DNA of 64,000 nucleotides, from assembly GCA_037783415.1 (NCBI GenBank), contig JAZGTN010000149.1, positions 1,798,001 through 1,862,000 on the forward strand. The letters run 5' to 3'. Position 1 is the stretch's first letter. The number at the start of each line of letters is the position of its first letter. Of the stretch, positions 23,117 to 36,300 are shown one piece after another. The notes beneath the pieces are model-generated. The model saw only the letters and a list, made by a program, of their open reading frames with translations, did no database searches and was not told the origin of the DNA. The stretch comes from Leptasterias polaris. Its lineage: Eukaryota; Echinodermata; Asteroidea; Forcipulatida; Asteriidae. Both the position numbers and the translations under genes were made by a program.

Positions 23117-23315
23117 GGGGCTCAGGCAGGGGGATAGTGCACAGTCGACTAATGTCGCCATTTGGACTCAAGCAGTGTATAGTGCACAGTCGACTAATGT
23201 CGCCATTTGGGCTCAAGCAGGGTATAGGCTAGTGTACAGTCGACCGATGTCGCCATTTGGCCTCAAGCAGGGTATAGAATACAGTCGACTGCTGTCTCTA
23301 TTGGAGCTGACTGGG
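23117..23315 (+). repeat. Four tandem copies of a ~48-bp unit
   Basis: Each unit contains 'acagtcgac', 'tgtcgccatttgg' and 'ctcaagcag' with small indels. The last copy is the most diverged. Non-coding minisatellite. Confidence 0.75.
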
Positions 23316-23775
23316 GGAGGTTAAGATCAATCTGTTTGCTCTTTTTGAAATCGGCTCCGATCTAAAATGCAGGGATAGCAGCAAGGAAGTCCGTCAGGTA
23401 GCCTGTAAACATAATACTGTTGAGCTCAGCTATCATTCGTTCACATTTATTTCAATGCTGCCATGCATTAAGTTACATTTGTGTATATCGTTAAAGTTAC
23501 GATACATGATAATGAGTATATAATGACAAACCAGATATAAAATAAAGACAATAACAATTTACACGGAAGTTGAATAAATAATCACAGACAGGACAACATT
23601 TAGGCATAGGGTGAAGCAAAAGCTTTTGTTCCCGTACCTACGGACAGACAAGAAACAAACGAACAAACAAACACACCAACAGACTATCACAACACTGACT
23701 TACATAACAACATGTACATGTAGGTACAAAGACAAAACATCATCCGGAAAATATATCATAACTTTACATTCAAAA

Positions 23776-26731
23776 CTAAGAATTAAAGAACTGTGCTTTA
23801 ATTTTTTTAGCAAAATTTGACAAAGTAGGTGAAGATTTTAACGAATCGCTGAGACTATTCCAATATGTAGCACCACGTTGGACAAGACTATTTCTAAACA
23901 ATGATGTTCTGTTAAAACGGACATAAAGATTTTTTTTACGGGTACTTCGAGTATCATAAGAATGAATATTTGAAGTTAATGTAAAGAAAGAGTTAAAACA
24001 AGAAGGTAATGCATTATGGTTGTATTTATACATAAATTTTCCTAAATTAAGGCAATAAAGATCATTTAATTTTATAAGTTGAAATTGTTTAAAAAGTGGA
24101 GCTGAATGATCACGATAGCCAGCATTAGAAATGATGCGAACAGCCCGCTTTTGCAAAGTAAATAGTCTCTCACACCGAGTTGAAGAACCACCCCATATGA
24201 TAATGCAGTAGTTTAAATACGACAGAACAAAAGAGTTATAGATGGTCAATAAAATATTACTAGGTAGGAAAAACTTTAAACGGTTCATTATACCCACATT
24301 TTTTGATAATTTACTTGATACATCATTGATATGATATTTCCAAGTTAAATGTTCATCAATGTATAAACCTAAGAATTTCGTAACTTTCACTTGATTCACA
24401 CTGATACCATTTAGAACTAAGGGAATAGATTGAGTATATTTATATTGATTTGCACAAAATATAACATAATTAGATTTTAGGACATTAATACATAACTTAT
24501 TGGCTAAAAGCCAAGTACTTATTTTTTGAAGTTCCAAACTGAATCGCGGCATCTACATTATTATGACTGTATAATAAACTTGTGTCATCTGCAAATAAGC
24601 AAAATGAAATAATATCAGATGAGTTACAAATGTCATTGATGTAAATAATAAAAAGTCAGGGACCCAACACAGAACCTTGAGGAACACCACAAGAAATAAG
24701 TTGATCAATAGAATTGACAGCATTATACGAAACAAATTGTTTTCAATTTGATAAGTAACTTTTGAACAAGTCCATAGCTATTCCACGGATACCGTAGTGT
24801 TCTAATTTACGAAGCAAGATTTCATGATTAACTGTGTCGAAAGCCTTGGACAAGTCCAAAAATATACCAACAGAGATGTTCTTATCATCAATAGCTTGTG
24901 ATAATTTATTAACTACATACGTAATTGCTAGGTCAGTTGAGCGATTTTCTCTGAATCCAAATTGTGATTCAGACAGAATATTGTTTTTGCTTATAAAAGA
25001 GTTTAATCTAAAATATATTAACTTTTCATAAGTTTTTGAGAAAATAGATACTACTGTTATGGGCCTATAATTGTTAATATCATGCTTCTTGTCCTTTTTA
25101 TGTATTGGTGTATCTTTGCCTATTTTTAGCCCGTCAGGAAAAATTCCTAAAGCTAAAGACATATTGAAAAGCTCAGCTAATGGCTTCGCTAGTGAGTAAC
25201 TAGCCTGTTTAATAACAAAAGAATAACAAATAACAAATAAACCGTCACAGCCTGACGCTTTACCATGAGGAATTTTGTTAAGAATATCCACTATTTCCTC
25301 TTGCGTAATGGGCGTCAAGAAAAGATAATGTGAACATCTGTTATTCAGAAAAGATTCAAACGCTGTATTACATAATGGGAGGTTACTGGCAAGCCTGGTG
25401 CCAATGTTGACAAAGTAATCATTAAATGAATCGGCAATTTCTTTGTTATCATCTATTCTCATTTCGTCCTGAATAAAATACGAGGGGTTTGCTTTTTGCC
25501 TGTTCTTATTTAATAATGAATTGATGAGCTTCCATGTACCTTTCACATTGCCTTTTTCTTGGTTGAATTTTTTACTCAAGTAATTTTTCTTTGATATTCT
25601 AATTAAAGAATATAACTTGTTTTTGTATACAGTATAACAAGATTTATTTTGTAAAGTAGGGTTTTTAAGAAATTTTTTATACAGGTAATTTTTCCTTCTT
25701 ATTGAATTATAAATACCATCCGATAGCCATGGAGACTTATATTTGTCATAACGGCATTTGATTTCTTGAACAGGGAAATTGTTGTCATACAATGTTTGTA
25801 CATGCTCTAGGAAAGTATTGTATATATCATGAATATCATTTGGAGACTTAAAAAAATTCCAATCAGTCTCATTTAGATCATCATTGAAGCATTTTACGTT
25901 ATTCATGTTAAAATCACGTCTGACATATTTTCGTTCACCCTGATTGTTTTCTTTAAATTGATCAATAATAAGAAATACAGGTAAATGGTCACTTATGTCG
26001 GTTACTAAAATACCAGCAGAATGGTTCAGAAAATAATTTTTTAATATATTGTCAATTAAGGTTGAACTATAACTTGTAATTCTTGTTGGTTTGCTTATGG
26101 TGGGATAGAACGATTGAGAAGAAAGAACATTGATAAAGTTGTTTACAGTATTATCAGTATCATACTGGAGTAAATTGATATTTAAATCACCCATTATATA
26201 ACACTTTTTATTCTCAGCATTAACATGACCTAAGATTGTATTGACTTGATCTGTAAAATTATCACATGAAGCACATGGTGGTCTGTATACAATTCCAATA
26301 ATAACATTTACCCTGTGAGTATTAACAAGTTCAATAAAACAAGACTCAATTTCAGAATCATTGACAGATAAATCGTTATGAATACTATATCCAAGATCTT
26401 GTTTTATATAAAGTGCTACCCCAACACCTCTTTTATTTTGTCTACAAAAACCTTCAATTGTGTAATTTTGAATTTGAATCAGTGGATCCTGAATATCCTT
26501 TAGCCACGTTTCAGATATCCCAATAACCGAGAAACAGTTTTCCAATAGATTTAGATAATTAACAATATTTGAAATATTTTTTGGTAAACTCCGAGCGTTA
26601 ATATGTAATAACTTACTATCAGTGTTACTCCTGAAGTTATCAAGGAATTGATCTTGGTCATAATAATCACAGCCAATATCAGGGGCTTCAAAATTTAGAT
26701 CTGGATCTATGCTAGTATTTGTTTGATTCAT
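23776..26731 (-). pseudogene. LINE ORF2: APE endonuclease / reverse transcriptase, broken
   Basis: Residues about 40-250 form the endonuclease (HINARSLPKN, ISETWL, YIMGDLNIN, SDHLPVFLII). Residues about 480-660 begin the reverse transcriptase (NNYRPITVVSIFSKTYEKLI, FLDLSKAFDTVNH). At 24740 the frame meets TGA where a CGA arginine codon is expected, a CpG-decay type change. A second TGA lies in the GVPQGSVLGP motif near 24660. FADDT follows near 24593, and a one-base shift near 24553 moves the reading to the final 258-codon part, which holds the YDTRS tail motif. Catalytic residues are otherwise present. Inactive as it stands. Confidence 0.85.
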
Positions 26732-26956
26732 TTAAAACTTGAAGCAGCATAACATTACACTTTTTTCAATATGTTGAATATAATTGGAAACCATTTTGAA
26801 TAAATGAGGGAGACATACTTATGATGTTTTGTCTTATACCTGAACTCATAAACATACACAAACATAACATGGAACAATGAACACAATTGTATAACATTAC
26901 ATTTAATGTAATCGACTATGAAGTGTGATTTATAGTGTGAATGTAGCTCTGCTTCA

Positions 26957-28012
26957 TGCTTCTCCCCCAAGACGGAATGATTTGAACGGGCCATCGCGTA
27001 GTTTGTACCGTATAAGTGCTGGAACAGAATACGGAATGTACGCGAAATCCACCCCCTCGTCCTGCTGAATGCGCCGCAGATGTATTTCTCTCAATTCTTT
27101 CCTCTGCCCTCTCACTTTGGGAGTAACATCGTCAGTGATGAAGATGTTCCGGTTCTTATAGACGATGTGACCTCTGTTTACATTCAAACCGCCCTCTGTT
27201 GACAAGTCTGTTGTCCAAGTCATGTTCCGCCGGGCAAAAAGACGCGTAGTCATGGTAATATTGCGTGTACTTTCTAGCTGGCTGTCAAGTACACAAAGGT
27301 TTTGCCCGGCGACATGCGCGCGCATCATGTTATGATTTTCAAATGACGTCAGAGGTCACATCGTCTATATTGATTATTTTTGAGGAGTTTAGCTGCATTC
27401 TTGAGAATATGTGATTGATCGGTGGAGCGTAAGATTCTACAGTGAATAGGCCGTGGGCGCCGGGGGCCGGCAGCGGTCAATCCCGAGCCGGTGGCTGGTG
27501 GTTGACCGGTGCGATGTGCACGGTCAATTTCGATGTCTTCAGCACCATCGAGTTTCAGCCTCTGAACCCTCAGGGACCCCCTGAATGACAATGTTATTGC
27601 GACGACTTCGATTTTGTAGGTCGTCTATCTTGTCTTCCATGCTTCGAATTATTTGGAGATTGTATTCGGTCTTCTTGCTGATGAGTGCCTTGGTACTTTC
27701 GTAGCTGTCCTGAACGAAGGTTACTGATTTTGTCAAGTCAATGATGTCGGTGGTATTCGAGGTAAATTGCTGTTTAACGTCTTCGAATTTCAATTCAAGG
27801 AGGTGAGCCTCGAATTTACATCATAAATCGACTCCAAGATCTTGTCTAGCTTGTCGTTGATTACTAACAACTCACCACTGCATGAACCGGTACCGCCGCC
27901 ATCTTGATCGATGTCACTCGGGCTAGGTGAGGGTGGTCTTGGTAAGTCTTTTCTTGTGTTCTATTTTCTACGAGTAGTGACTGTTTTCTTGGTTTGTTGG
28001 TTGTCCGACATG
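26957..28012 (-). pseudogene. LINE ORF1: coiled coil and RNA-binding protein, broken
   Basis: Begins MSDNQQTKKTVTTRRK followed by a stop, then a proline-rich part, a coiled coil (27793-27620) and RRNNIVIQGVPE, a hallmark of Transposase_22 / L1-type ORF1 RNA-binding domains. After a frameshift come IDRAHRTGQ and RPRPIHCRILR. After another shift near 27340 comes the basic C-terminal domain ending at 26957. Such proteins coat LINE RNA. It belongs with the ORF2 just downstream. Confidence 0.75.
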
Positions 28013-28109
28013 GTCAGGAGCAGTTGATATTGCAAGTTAAAAGTAAAATGATGAGATAATTGCGGTATTTGAATGAATTTTGACGAATTTTGAGGGAGAG
28101 TGAAGTTAC

Positions 28110-29385
28110 ACACGTCACACGTTCATGCCGTTCAGCTACTTTTGTATCTCATTAAGCAGCTCTATGAAATTGGACCCAGTAGGGAAAGTGCGCAAGCGCG
28201 ATGTGCAATAGCCGAGGGTGACCTACATAAAAGACGTAATGGGCATGAGGTCTACACTAACTTCAGTCACGATCAAAAAAACTAGTCACGATCAAACAAA
28301 TTGAAAAGCGACTGGTTCATAAAGAGAGCGAAATTGAATTGAAATAGCTTTTACGAAAAGGATGATATGATAACATTTTTTTTGCACAATACAAATCACA
28401 TTAACGCAGCAGGACGATCTCAAAGCTAATAAAGAAAATAGCAGAAAATATCATTTACAGGTTACATTAACTACCAAAAGAAAAGTCAAAATAACACTAG
28501 AATTATGGTCCTACTACCCTTAAGAGCAAACATTGAATTCAAATTATTCAAAGGCTAACTTCATTAAGAGAAAAAAAAGATTTTAAATAACACTCGAAAC
28601 CTAAAGGCAAACACTATTGAAAGATCTTTTAATCAGCTCGGCCGTGAAAATAATAACACTTCCAACCAAAGAGATTATAAACCTATTAAATGATCGAAGA
28701 TGATTACGGGGTAAGGACACACATCTTATTTTGTTTGAGACTAAACAACAAAGGAGTGGAGAAAATGAATCGATTCAAGTCATTTATCAGTAAAATTACC
28801 CTTGAGTTTATTTTATGCGTGAGCGGTGTAATAGAACACTAAATTTGCTGAAAGTTTGACGAGGTAAAACGAATAAGTTTTGCGATGCATACTCGTCATT
28901 GGCTTCACAGATGCATTGCGTCCCTTATCTTTCCAACATTTTATGGTACAACTTAATGCAATTAACTATCAGTTAGTAACCTGAGTTTTTATTTTGTTTT
29001 GTATTTACTTGTTATTGTTGTTTTGTGGTTTATATGATAAAGTGTAGTTGTTGTTGGTGGTTGTTGTTGTTGTTTGTTGTTTGCTGTTTTTTGTTTTGTT
29101 TATGAGTAGCGTTAAGCAAATCTTTGTAGTTATTATTGATGTAGAAGTTCATGCTTCTGCACACCGGCGAGTTTAAATTTCAATAAAGGGCGGTAAACTA
29201 ATAAGGGTGCATGGATAATTTTAATAAAGAAAAATCCATAGTCTGCCGTCATATACGGGAAGTATGAATTGCACCGTCGTTAAATTCCTTAATGTATTAA
29301 ACCCTGCAAGGGACGTAATCAAGTAATTATAATCAATAATCACCACAAACTAACTGCACTGTTTTGCAGTCTGGAAAATTCTTTT
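28110..29385. other. Intergenic, no gene seen
   Basis: AT-rich, with a TTG-rich microsatellite near 29045-29100. No ORF with recognisable features. Confidence 0.35.
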
Positions 29386-29388
29386 AAA

Positions 29389-29675
29389 CCCCGGGGGTGT
29401 GAAACACCCCCGGGGGTGTGAAACACCCCCGGGGGTGTGAAACACCCCGGGGGTGTGAAACACCCCGGGGGTGTGAAACACCCCCGGGGTGTGAAACACC
29501 CCGGGGGTGTGAAACACCCCGGGGGTGTGAAACACCCCGGGGGTGTGAAACACCCCGGGGGTGTAAAACATCCCGGGGGTGTGAAACACCCCGGGGGTGT
29601 GAAACACCCCGGGGGTGTGAAACACCCCGGGGGTGTGAAACACCCCGGGGGTGTGAAACACCCCGGGGGTGTGAA
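29389..29675. repeat. Minisatellite of 19-bp palindromic units
   Basis: About 15 head-to-tail units of 'gggggtgtgaaacaccccg', some one base longer or shorter. Each unit can pair with itself (ACACCCC with GGGGTGT). Because 19 is not a multiple of 3, reading runs through all frames and produces false repetitive ORFs on both strands. It could form a row of hairpins. Confidence 0.9.
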
Positions 29676-29878
29676 CCTTTTTCCCATCATTATTAACCCT
29701 ATAGCCCTCAGAGGGGCTAGAGATGTTTATTGCCTTAAACAGAATGGAATAGTCTTTGTCTTTTTTCCTTCAATCCGTTGTTACGAATGATTGATGATAC
29801 CAGCTCCGAAGCCCCGCCTCTTATAGTTCCCAACTCCCAACCCAGTGGCCTACGCATACAACAACGTCGAAAAGATCT

Positions 29879-29899
29879 CCCCCCCCCCCCCCCCCCCCC
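29879..29899 (+). repeat. C homopolymer run
   Basis: 21 consecutive C. Similar runs of 21 or more C or G lie at 39927-39948, 58534-58554 and 61101-61124. Confidence 0.9.
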
Positions 29900-30371
29900 T
29901 TGTGTTGCTCAGGCTATTTGTAATGTCTACAAGCCGCCCTAGATAATAACGGTTGATGTTAGTTATAAATGTGTATCTGAATTGAAAATTGAAATGAATA
30001 GTTATCAAACCAGGCTAGCAACACTGAGGCAAGACACTAAATTAAACACAACGTTTGGGCAACGTTTGGCAGGTCTCCAAACCACAACATTTGTATTCCA
30101 ATTTTTGTAGTCAACGACCAAAAGATTCACATTGTTTAAAGTTCGTTTGCGGCATTTATTTAAATTGAGTAAACAACCAACTGCAAACGTCAGTTAGTGG
30201 AACTCGGTTTTGGGTTTTGAGATTTTTTGTAAACAAAATACACCAAATAAATATTGTAAGAAACAACTCAAGAAAAAACTAAAAGTGTATTTTAAGTGCC
30301 GTTTTACAGTTTGCATATTGAGATATAGGTTATTTAAAGCTGTTTTTATTTCATTCTTTTTTATATTTCAG

Positions 30372-33300
30372 TTTATTGCAAGTAGGATGAACCTCTTGTT
30401 GTGTCTTTTCATTCTTACGACAAGTGCTTACGTAATAAAACATTCTCGTTGTGTACCGGATGGATCATGTACTTCAAGATCCACCTACATACGAAGAGGG
30501 CACATTCACAACTTCTACGAAGGCTCTGTACAGAATTTGATAGTATTTCGCAATCAGACGGCTAGCTCATTTGTCACATGTGCCGCGTTTTGCATACAGG
30601 ATGATGACTGCAGTGCGTTCAAATACTGTGCAAGTGTCAAGCTCTGCAACTTACATTCTGCATCGATCTCAGTTGACGAGTCTGGATCAAGTCGACTGGA
30701 CATCAGCGGCTGCATCTACTTCAGCGAAGAAATAAAAGAAGAATATACTTCTGAGTCAGCTTTGCACGTGCAACCAGAAGTTGAAACTAAAGGTCTTGAT
30801 GAAGAACATGAGACCACGATGGCTCTGATTGGTAATTTTTTGTTCACAATTACATCGACGTGTCAGTCATTTAAGCTTGGGGATTATAAACTATGTAAGG
30901 GAAAGTTTCTGCACACTTCCATTTAAATGCTCAAGAAAAATAGGTACTCCAGTGGTACATCAAATTAATGGCTAGGCTAATTCAATAAATCCTGAATGGT
31001 AAAAACTAAAAGTACAACACGGAACTTACGGTGACAGTTTAAAAGCACACCATGCCTCAATAGAAACAAAAATAATGTTCAAGACCCTGACCGACCCTAC
31101 CCCAGCCACCTGACTCAACTTCTGTCAACAACATGCACATATTTTTACATAGATTCCTCTTAAAACATTTCCCGTCTTCGAAGAAAGTCTTAGTTCCATT
31201 ACCTGAAAAGCTTGTAGCTTCATCATTTATCTATAAGGACACCAGGGGTTGCCCACAATGTGCCTCCTTCCACATTTTTGCTCATAAAATGTTAAACGGC
31301 GAGGTTGATCACTGCTTATTTTGTTTTATTTCATTCCTAAATAGTGTAAATTTACGTCAGCGTTCACTTTAAAAGAAGTCTACTGCATGGAAACAGTGTA
31401 TTTGAAACAAATTTGCACCAAACATCTGACATTTGAAAATGATTTCTTTTTCCAACGTATACAGGCCAAGATTTTGATTCAATGAAAACAATTAAATTGT
31501 GAAAAAATTTTGTCGCAAAGGAAGTAAACTTTTGAAAATACAGAGGGGGCACCACGTGTCCCTGACCGCAACCCCCCCCCCCCCTTCCCGGGGGTAGGGT
31601 TATGGTTAGGTTAGGGTCGAACGAATGGTGGCATGGTTAAGAGAAATTCCATGTTGACTCTATGATTGATTGTTTCTCCTGTCAAGTTGCAGATCATTCG
31701 AACACCCTTACGGAAGCAACACCATGTCGCCAATACTCAGCACACGGCCGTTCCGCAGTATTAAAATGTGCACGCCCTCAGTGTTCACGCTGCGTCCAGT
31801 TCATTCTGACAAGTTACGCGCGCGCGACATTTGCAAGTTTATGTTTACACCTGAAAAAGGTCACGTTTTGTGATTTGCATATCACCATTTCCTTAAATTT
31901 CATTGGTCGCAGGAATGTTTTGAATAAAAATAGTGATAATTCTCATGAATATTCATCTGATTAATCCTTACTTGGATCTCCGAGGTCAATTCAGCCATGT
32001 GAGCTGCAATCCAGGGGCCACTGCGTACGGGGTGTCATGGTGTCGTCGTTTTACTATTTTGGCGTGCGAATGACGTGCAAAAGAGTGTTATTTTATGGAA
32101 ATAAGAGTTTTCATCAACAAAATCTGACCACAGATGTTTAAAAGAAGCATACTCCAAGCCAATCAGGATAAAAGAAGGTAAAAGACAGCGGGATGATTTG
32201 TGATATTAGAGATTTTGTTTGGTTATTTTCCAACGTGTGAAAAATGATCTTTCGTTTATTATGTACATTCAATACACTATAATATACAGAGGCTACGTAG
32301 AGTTTGCATACGTTCATTTTGTACATCGTTGTGTCAGTGTCGGGATATTTTCATGACTGATTTCAAACTAGCCTAGGCCCTATGATTTAAGTTGTTAGGC
32401 CTACTGTATCTGTGTTTTCAAAACAATTTTTTACTAGGGTATATATTATAGGCCTACTTTTTTGAATGAAAACTGGAAAAAATTTCATTCTACATGTACA
32501 TACAATCCTCCGATCCATCATGCCAACCCAAATGCAAATAATAATATACTAAATCGTGATTTGATTCTGGTCCCTGGGTGTCTGGAATAACACGTTTCTT
32601 GAAGTGAACTGTTACGTCCTGTGGTGGTATGGCTTAATTAATGGACATTATGTTTTTTTATTGGGATTGCTGATAATTAAACATTTTCTTATTTTCTCGA
32701 AATTACACAGCCACTGTCGAACTCGAACCCTGCCAGTGCCAGCTTACCAAAGCAGAGAGGACTATAAGTAGGCCTACATGTGAAGGTGAGTGACTATTCC
32801 AAGTAAAATTGTAACGCTACACTAGTCCGACTTGTATTTTCATTTTGAAGCCTTTAAACTCAGCTGTGCTATTCATAATTTTGGAAATTAAAAGTCTTGC
32901 TGTGCATGTACCCCCCCCTTTGGCAAATTTGCATGCATATTATTTACACTATCTTGTCATCATGTATCATTCAGCTGTTGAAAACAATTGTTTAAGTTTG
33001 ATGTGATCATGATATGATGTATTTGCACACAAAATATTATAGCGTAGTAAATTAATACCCAACTTGAACCTTGCTTAAAAACAATATTTGTGTTATTCTT
33101 CTATTTTTGCTTTTTTTCTACATGTGATGACTTTGGCTTGTACTTCTGGAGTGGTTGACAAGTGGTGACGTCGCATTGTTGTCATGAGACGCTGTACAAC
33201 ACGACCTGTCCTGTTGAACTCGGTGTGTATGAGCTCGCCTCCTTGCTCATTGAGGAGGCCAAACCCAACACCAAACCTGGACAGCTGTTCAACGGCGTGG

Positions 33301-36300
33301 TTCTCCAATAAGTGCATCTTTGGTGTGATGCTGGATTCAGGGAAACTCTCTCGGTAAGATGCCATGAAGACCTTGATACACATATCTGCAACAACAAAAA
33401 AAACATCATTACTCTGGACTGGTATTAACATTGGTACTTCACAACAAAAATTAAATGGAGTTGAGTAATTACCAATGCGGTTCAAGTCATCTGGTGATAA
33501 TGCCCTCCTATGGTTTATCGCAAAGTGTGCATCGGCAAATTTTAGGAAAATATCCTCGAAAGTAGACCCCAATTTAGCTGCTTCTCTGATGAGTTCTTGC
33601 TGATGTTTCAGTGGAATGTCATCGTTGGATACACTTTGAAGGATTCTGGGGGGTCCGCTTTTGGTGGATTTTCGAGGAGATTTGATTGAGCTGTGAGCAA
33701 TTTTCTGCACAAACAATGGTTGTAAAGATGAGATGTAAAAAATGGATTGTCATAATTTGTGTTAGTATAAAACAGCATCATTGAATACAAAATGTACTAT
33801 TTGTAAATTTGTAAATTTTGACTTAGTAATGTTTAAATGTGTTTACGTTTGGGTGTTTGTGTTGGCATTAAGCAGAAATTATGTGTTTGATGTTCTATTT
33901 CAGAAGCTAAATCCTAACCATCAATATTTTTATTATTATGAAAATGTTTATTAAGTACATAATTTATTGATGGCTGTGGTATGCGAATGATGTAAATTTG
34001 ACTTGTACACTTGTAAAAAGTATTTAAAGAAAATAATAATTAATAACAATGCAAGTTGTTTTACAATACATACCCGGCCTGGTGTTTTCAAGCGCACATC
34101 GTTTCCCTTGTGTGCACTAAGCTTTAACCAAGTCCAGCGATCACTGACTTCTTCAATTTCTGCTGGGATAGGTGTGCCTCTGCTGTGTTCCACTGCAACT
34201 TGCTTGAGAAGGTTTGCAGCCTTTATAATCTCATCTCTGTGTATTTTAACTGTGCTTGTCTCGGGATATGTTTGGATGGGGTTTGCTGATTTTGAACACA
34301 AGTCACAGTTACATGATGGTGTTTTATCCTTTTCTGGACAAACATGGTCAGCCATTTTGGACAGTTTACCTATTGTTCCGCATACTGTGCAAACTGTTGT
34401 CAATGTGCTAAGCTGAAGCCTCAAAATTCGGGGTGATGATGTGACGTTGTCATGATTCACACTAACTTGACATACAGGGCAGGGAACGGTGTGACTGCCT
34501 CGAAAAACGAACCACTGCTCTAAACATGAAGAACAGTAGTTGTGTTCGCATTGAGTTTGCACAGAAGGGGAGCTCAGGATACACTGGCATATTGCACATA
34601 TGAAAATTGTCTCCACTGCCTTCTCTGTGCCAAGAATGTCGAGATTTGGGGGAACTGTGTACGCAGAATCATTAGTCGCAAAGTTAAACAGATAACTTTT
34701 CTCACAGTCCTGTTTGTTGAGGCTCGGTGGATTAATGTTCGGAAGACCTTTTCCAGTACGATTTCTCTTAACAGGGCGACCCCCCTTAAGTACTTTTTCT
34801 GTACTGCTCACATGTGGTGCATGTTCCAGATCTTGAGTGAGTCGGCCATTCGTCAGTAGTTTTTTGTGTAGCAGATGAATATTCAAATTCCCTAGTTTGT
34901 TGTTTACAATGCGTCAAATTACGCACACACCTCCAGCATAATTTATTCGGATGCCTTGTTGAATCATCGAGCCAGATATTTATACTGTACAGTATTTCTA
35001 ATTCCTTTCTGTATTGTGCACAATCCACTGCCACATATGAATTATTTGTATTTAATTTTGTGCACACACGACACAACTTATCAAGTGCTAATTGATGAAA
35101 CTGCAATGTATTCATATCTGGAAAACTTCCTGTAAAGATGTCATCGTTGCAATAAAGTGTTTACCTTGAAACAGTGAATCACAGTAGTATTGCAGTCTGT
35201 TTGTTCAACACATCTTTATTTGAGAGTCTGTGTTTGACGATCGCGATACGAACGTAAACAACATACTGAGTAGTAGTCATAGAGCTATGGTAGTAGTACA
35301 TAGATCTTTTTACTACACTAATCTACGTTTTGCATCCCGCGCGCTATTGACGTGTTGGCTGTGGAGGTGCGCGGTGCACGTCTGCGACTGTGTGTACATT
35401 TTAATAGGAGTTTTACGTGATTTTTTGTTCATCTCCGTGAAAAACACACTCTTAAAAATCTATTTCTTGTAAATATGCCCGCTGTCTTGTTTTATTCGTT
35501 TGGGCTTTAGGGAAAACAAGTATATTTTTTTCAAGAAATTGGCTCCACTTTATCGGGAAAACCCAGAATTTTTATTTTGGGACATTTTAGAATCAACAGT
35601 TTCTCACTATCTTCGGGAATTCACGTCCAGTTACCAGGGTGGAAAAACCCTCATATTTTATATTTTTCCTCACACATTATTACTCTCAATAAATAAAAGT
35701 GATCGATTGAAAGTGTTTATGATAAATTATGAACAAATAACTCGAAAATCAATTGGTTATGTATGGACAATTCAATGTAATTATCGTTTTTTTATTCAAC
35801 GTTAACGTTGAGCCTCCGCCATTTTGGAAACGGATTGTTGTTTCATTACTGGAGGAAACGTTTGTTCGTTGCGAAATCTTTTAATGCGCTGTGTTAATGG
35901 GCTTGATACGGCCGTGAGCACAACACGATTGGCATGGGCACTTGCCTATTTCATTAAAGCAACTGACCTTTAATGTTCAGCAGGCTGATGATAGTGATGT
36001 TTGGATAATTTTTAACGATGCGGACGTCCCTCTGCCCTATCTATACCCGAGATACCTTGTACGTAAGTACAAATTAAGTGCAATAGTGGTAACATAATAT
36101 TGGAAAGTGACGCTTTCAGCTGCGCAAATTTTGCGCATTCTTCCGGAACCTAATGAGTTTTCATATAAAGCGTTAAAATACGCGTCAGAGTTGCACGATC
36201 TGATTTTGCGGACTGTTATCACTTAAAAATATAATCTTAACTTCAAATCATTTTTAATTTTAGTGAAACAGAGTATTCACTAAATTGTTTGTCCGAGATT

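Larger units (their letters stand above)
23776..28012 (-). mobile_element. Non-LTR retrotransposon (LINE) with ORF1 and ORF2, inactivated
   Basis: Near full-length LINE on the minus strand. ORF1 (about 28010-26957) and ORF2 (26731-23776) lie in order, with a short gap between. ORF2 combines an APE-type endonuclease, a reverse transcriptase and a C-terminal tail typical of CR1/L2/Jockey-group elements. Two in-frame TGA codons and one frameshift break ORF2; a stop and frameshifts break ORF1. A 3' UTR probably extends below 23776 to about 23590. Target duplications were not resolved. It lies between the receptor genes and the PAN-domain gene. Confidence 0.85.

Noticed and set aside
29340..29790. 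Proline/glycine repeat proteins on both strands
   Set aside because: They are translations of the 19-bp minisatellite, present in several frames on both strands with no start context.
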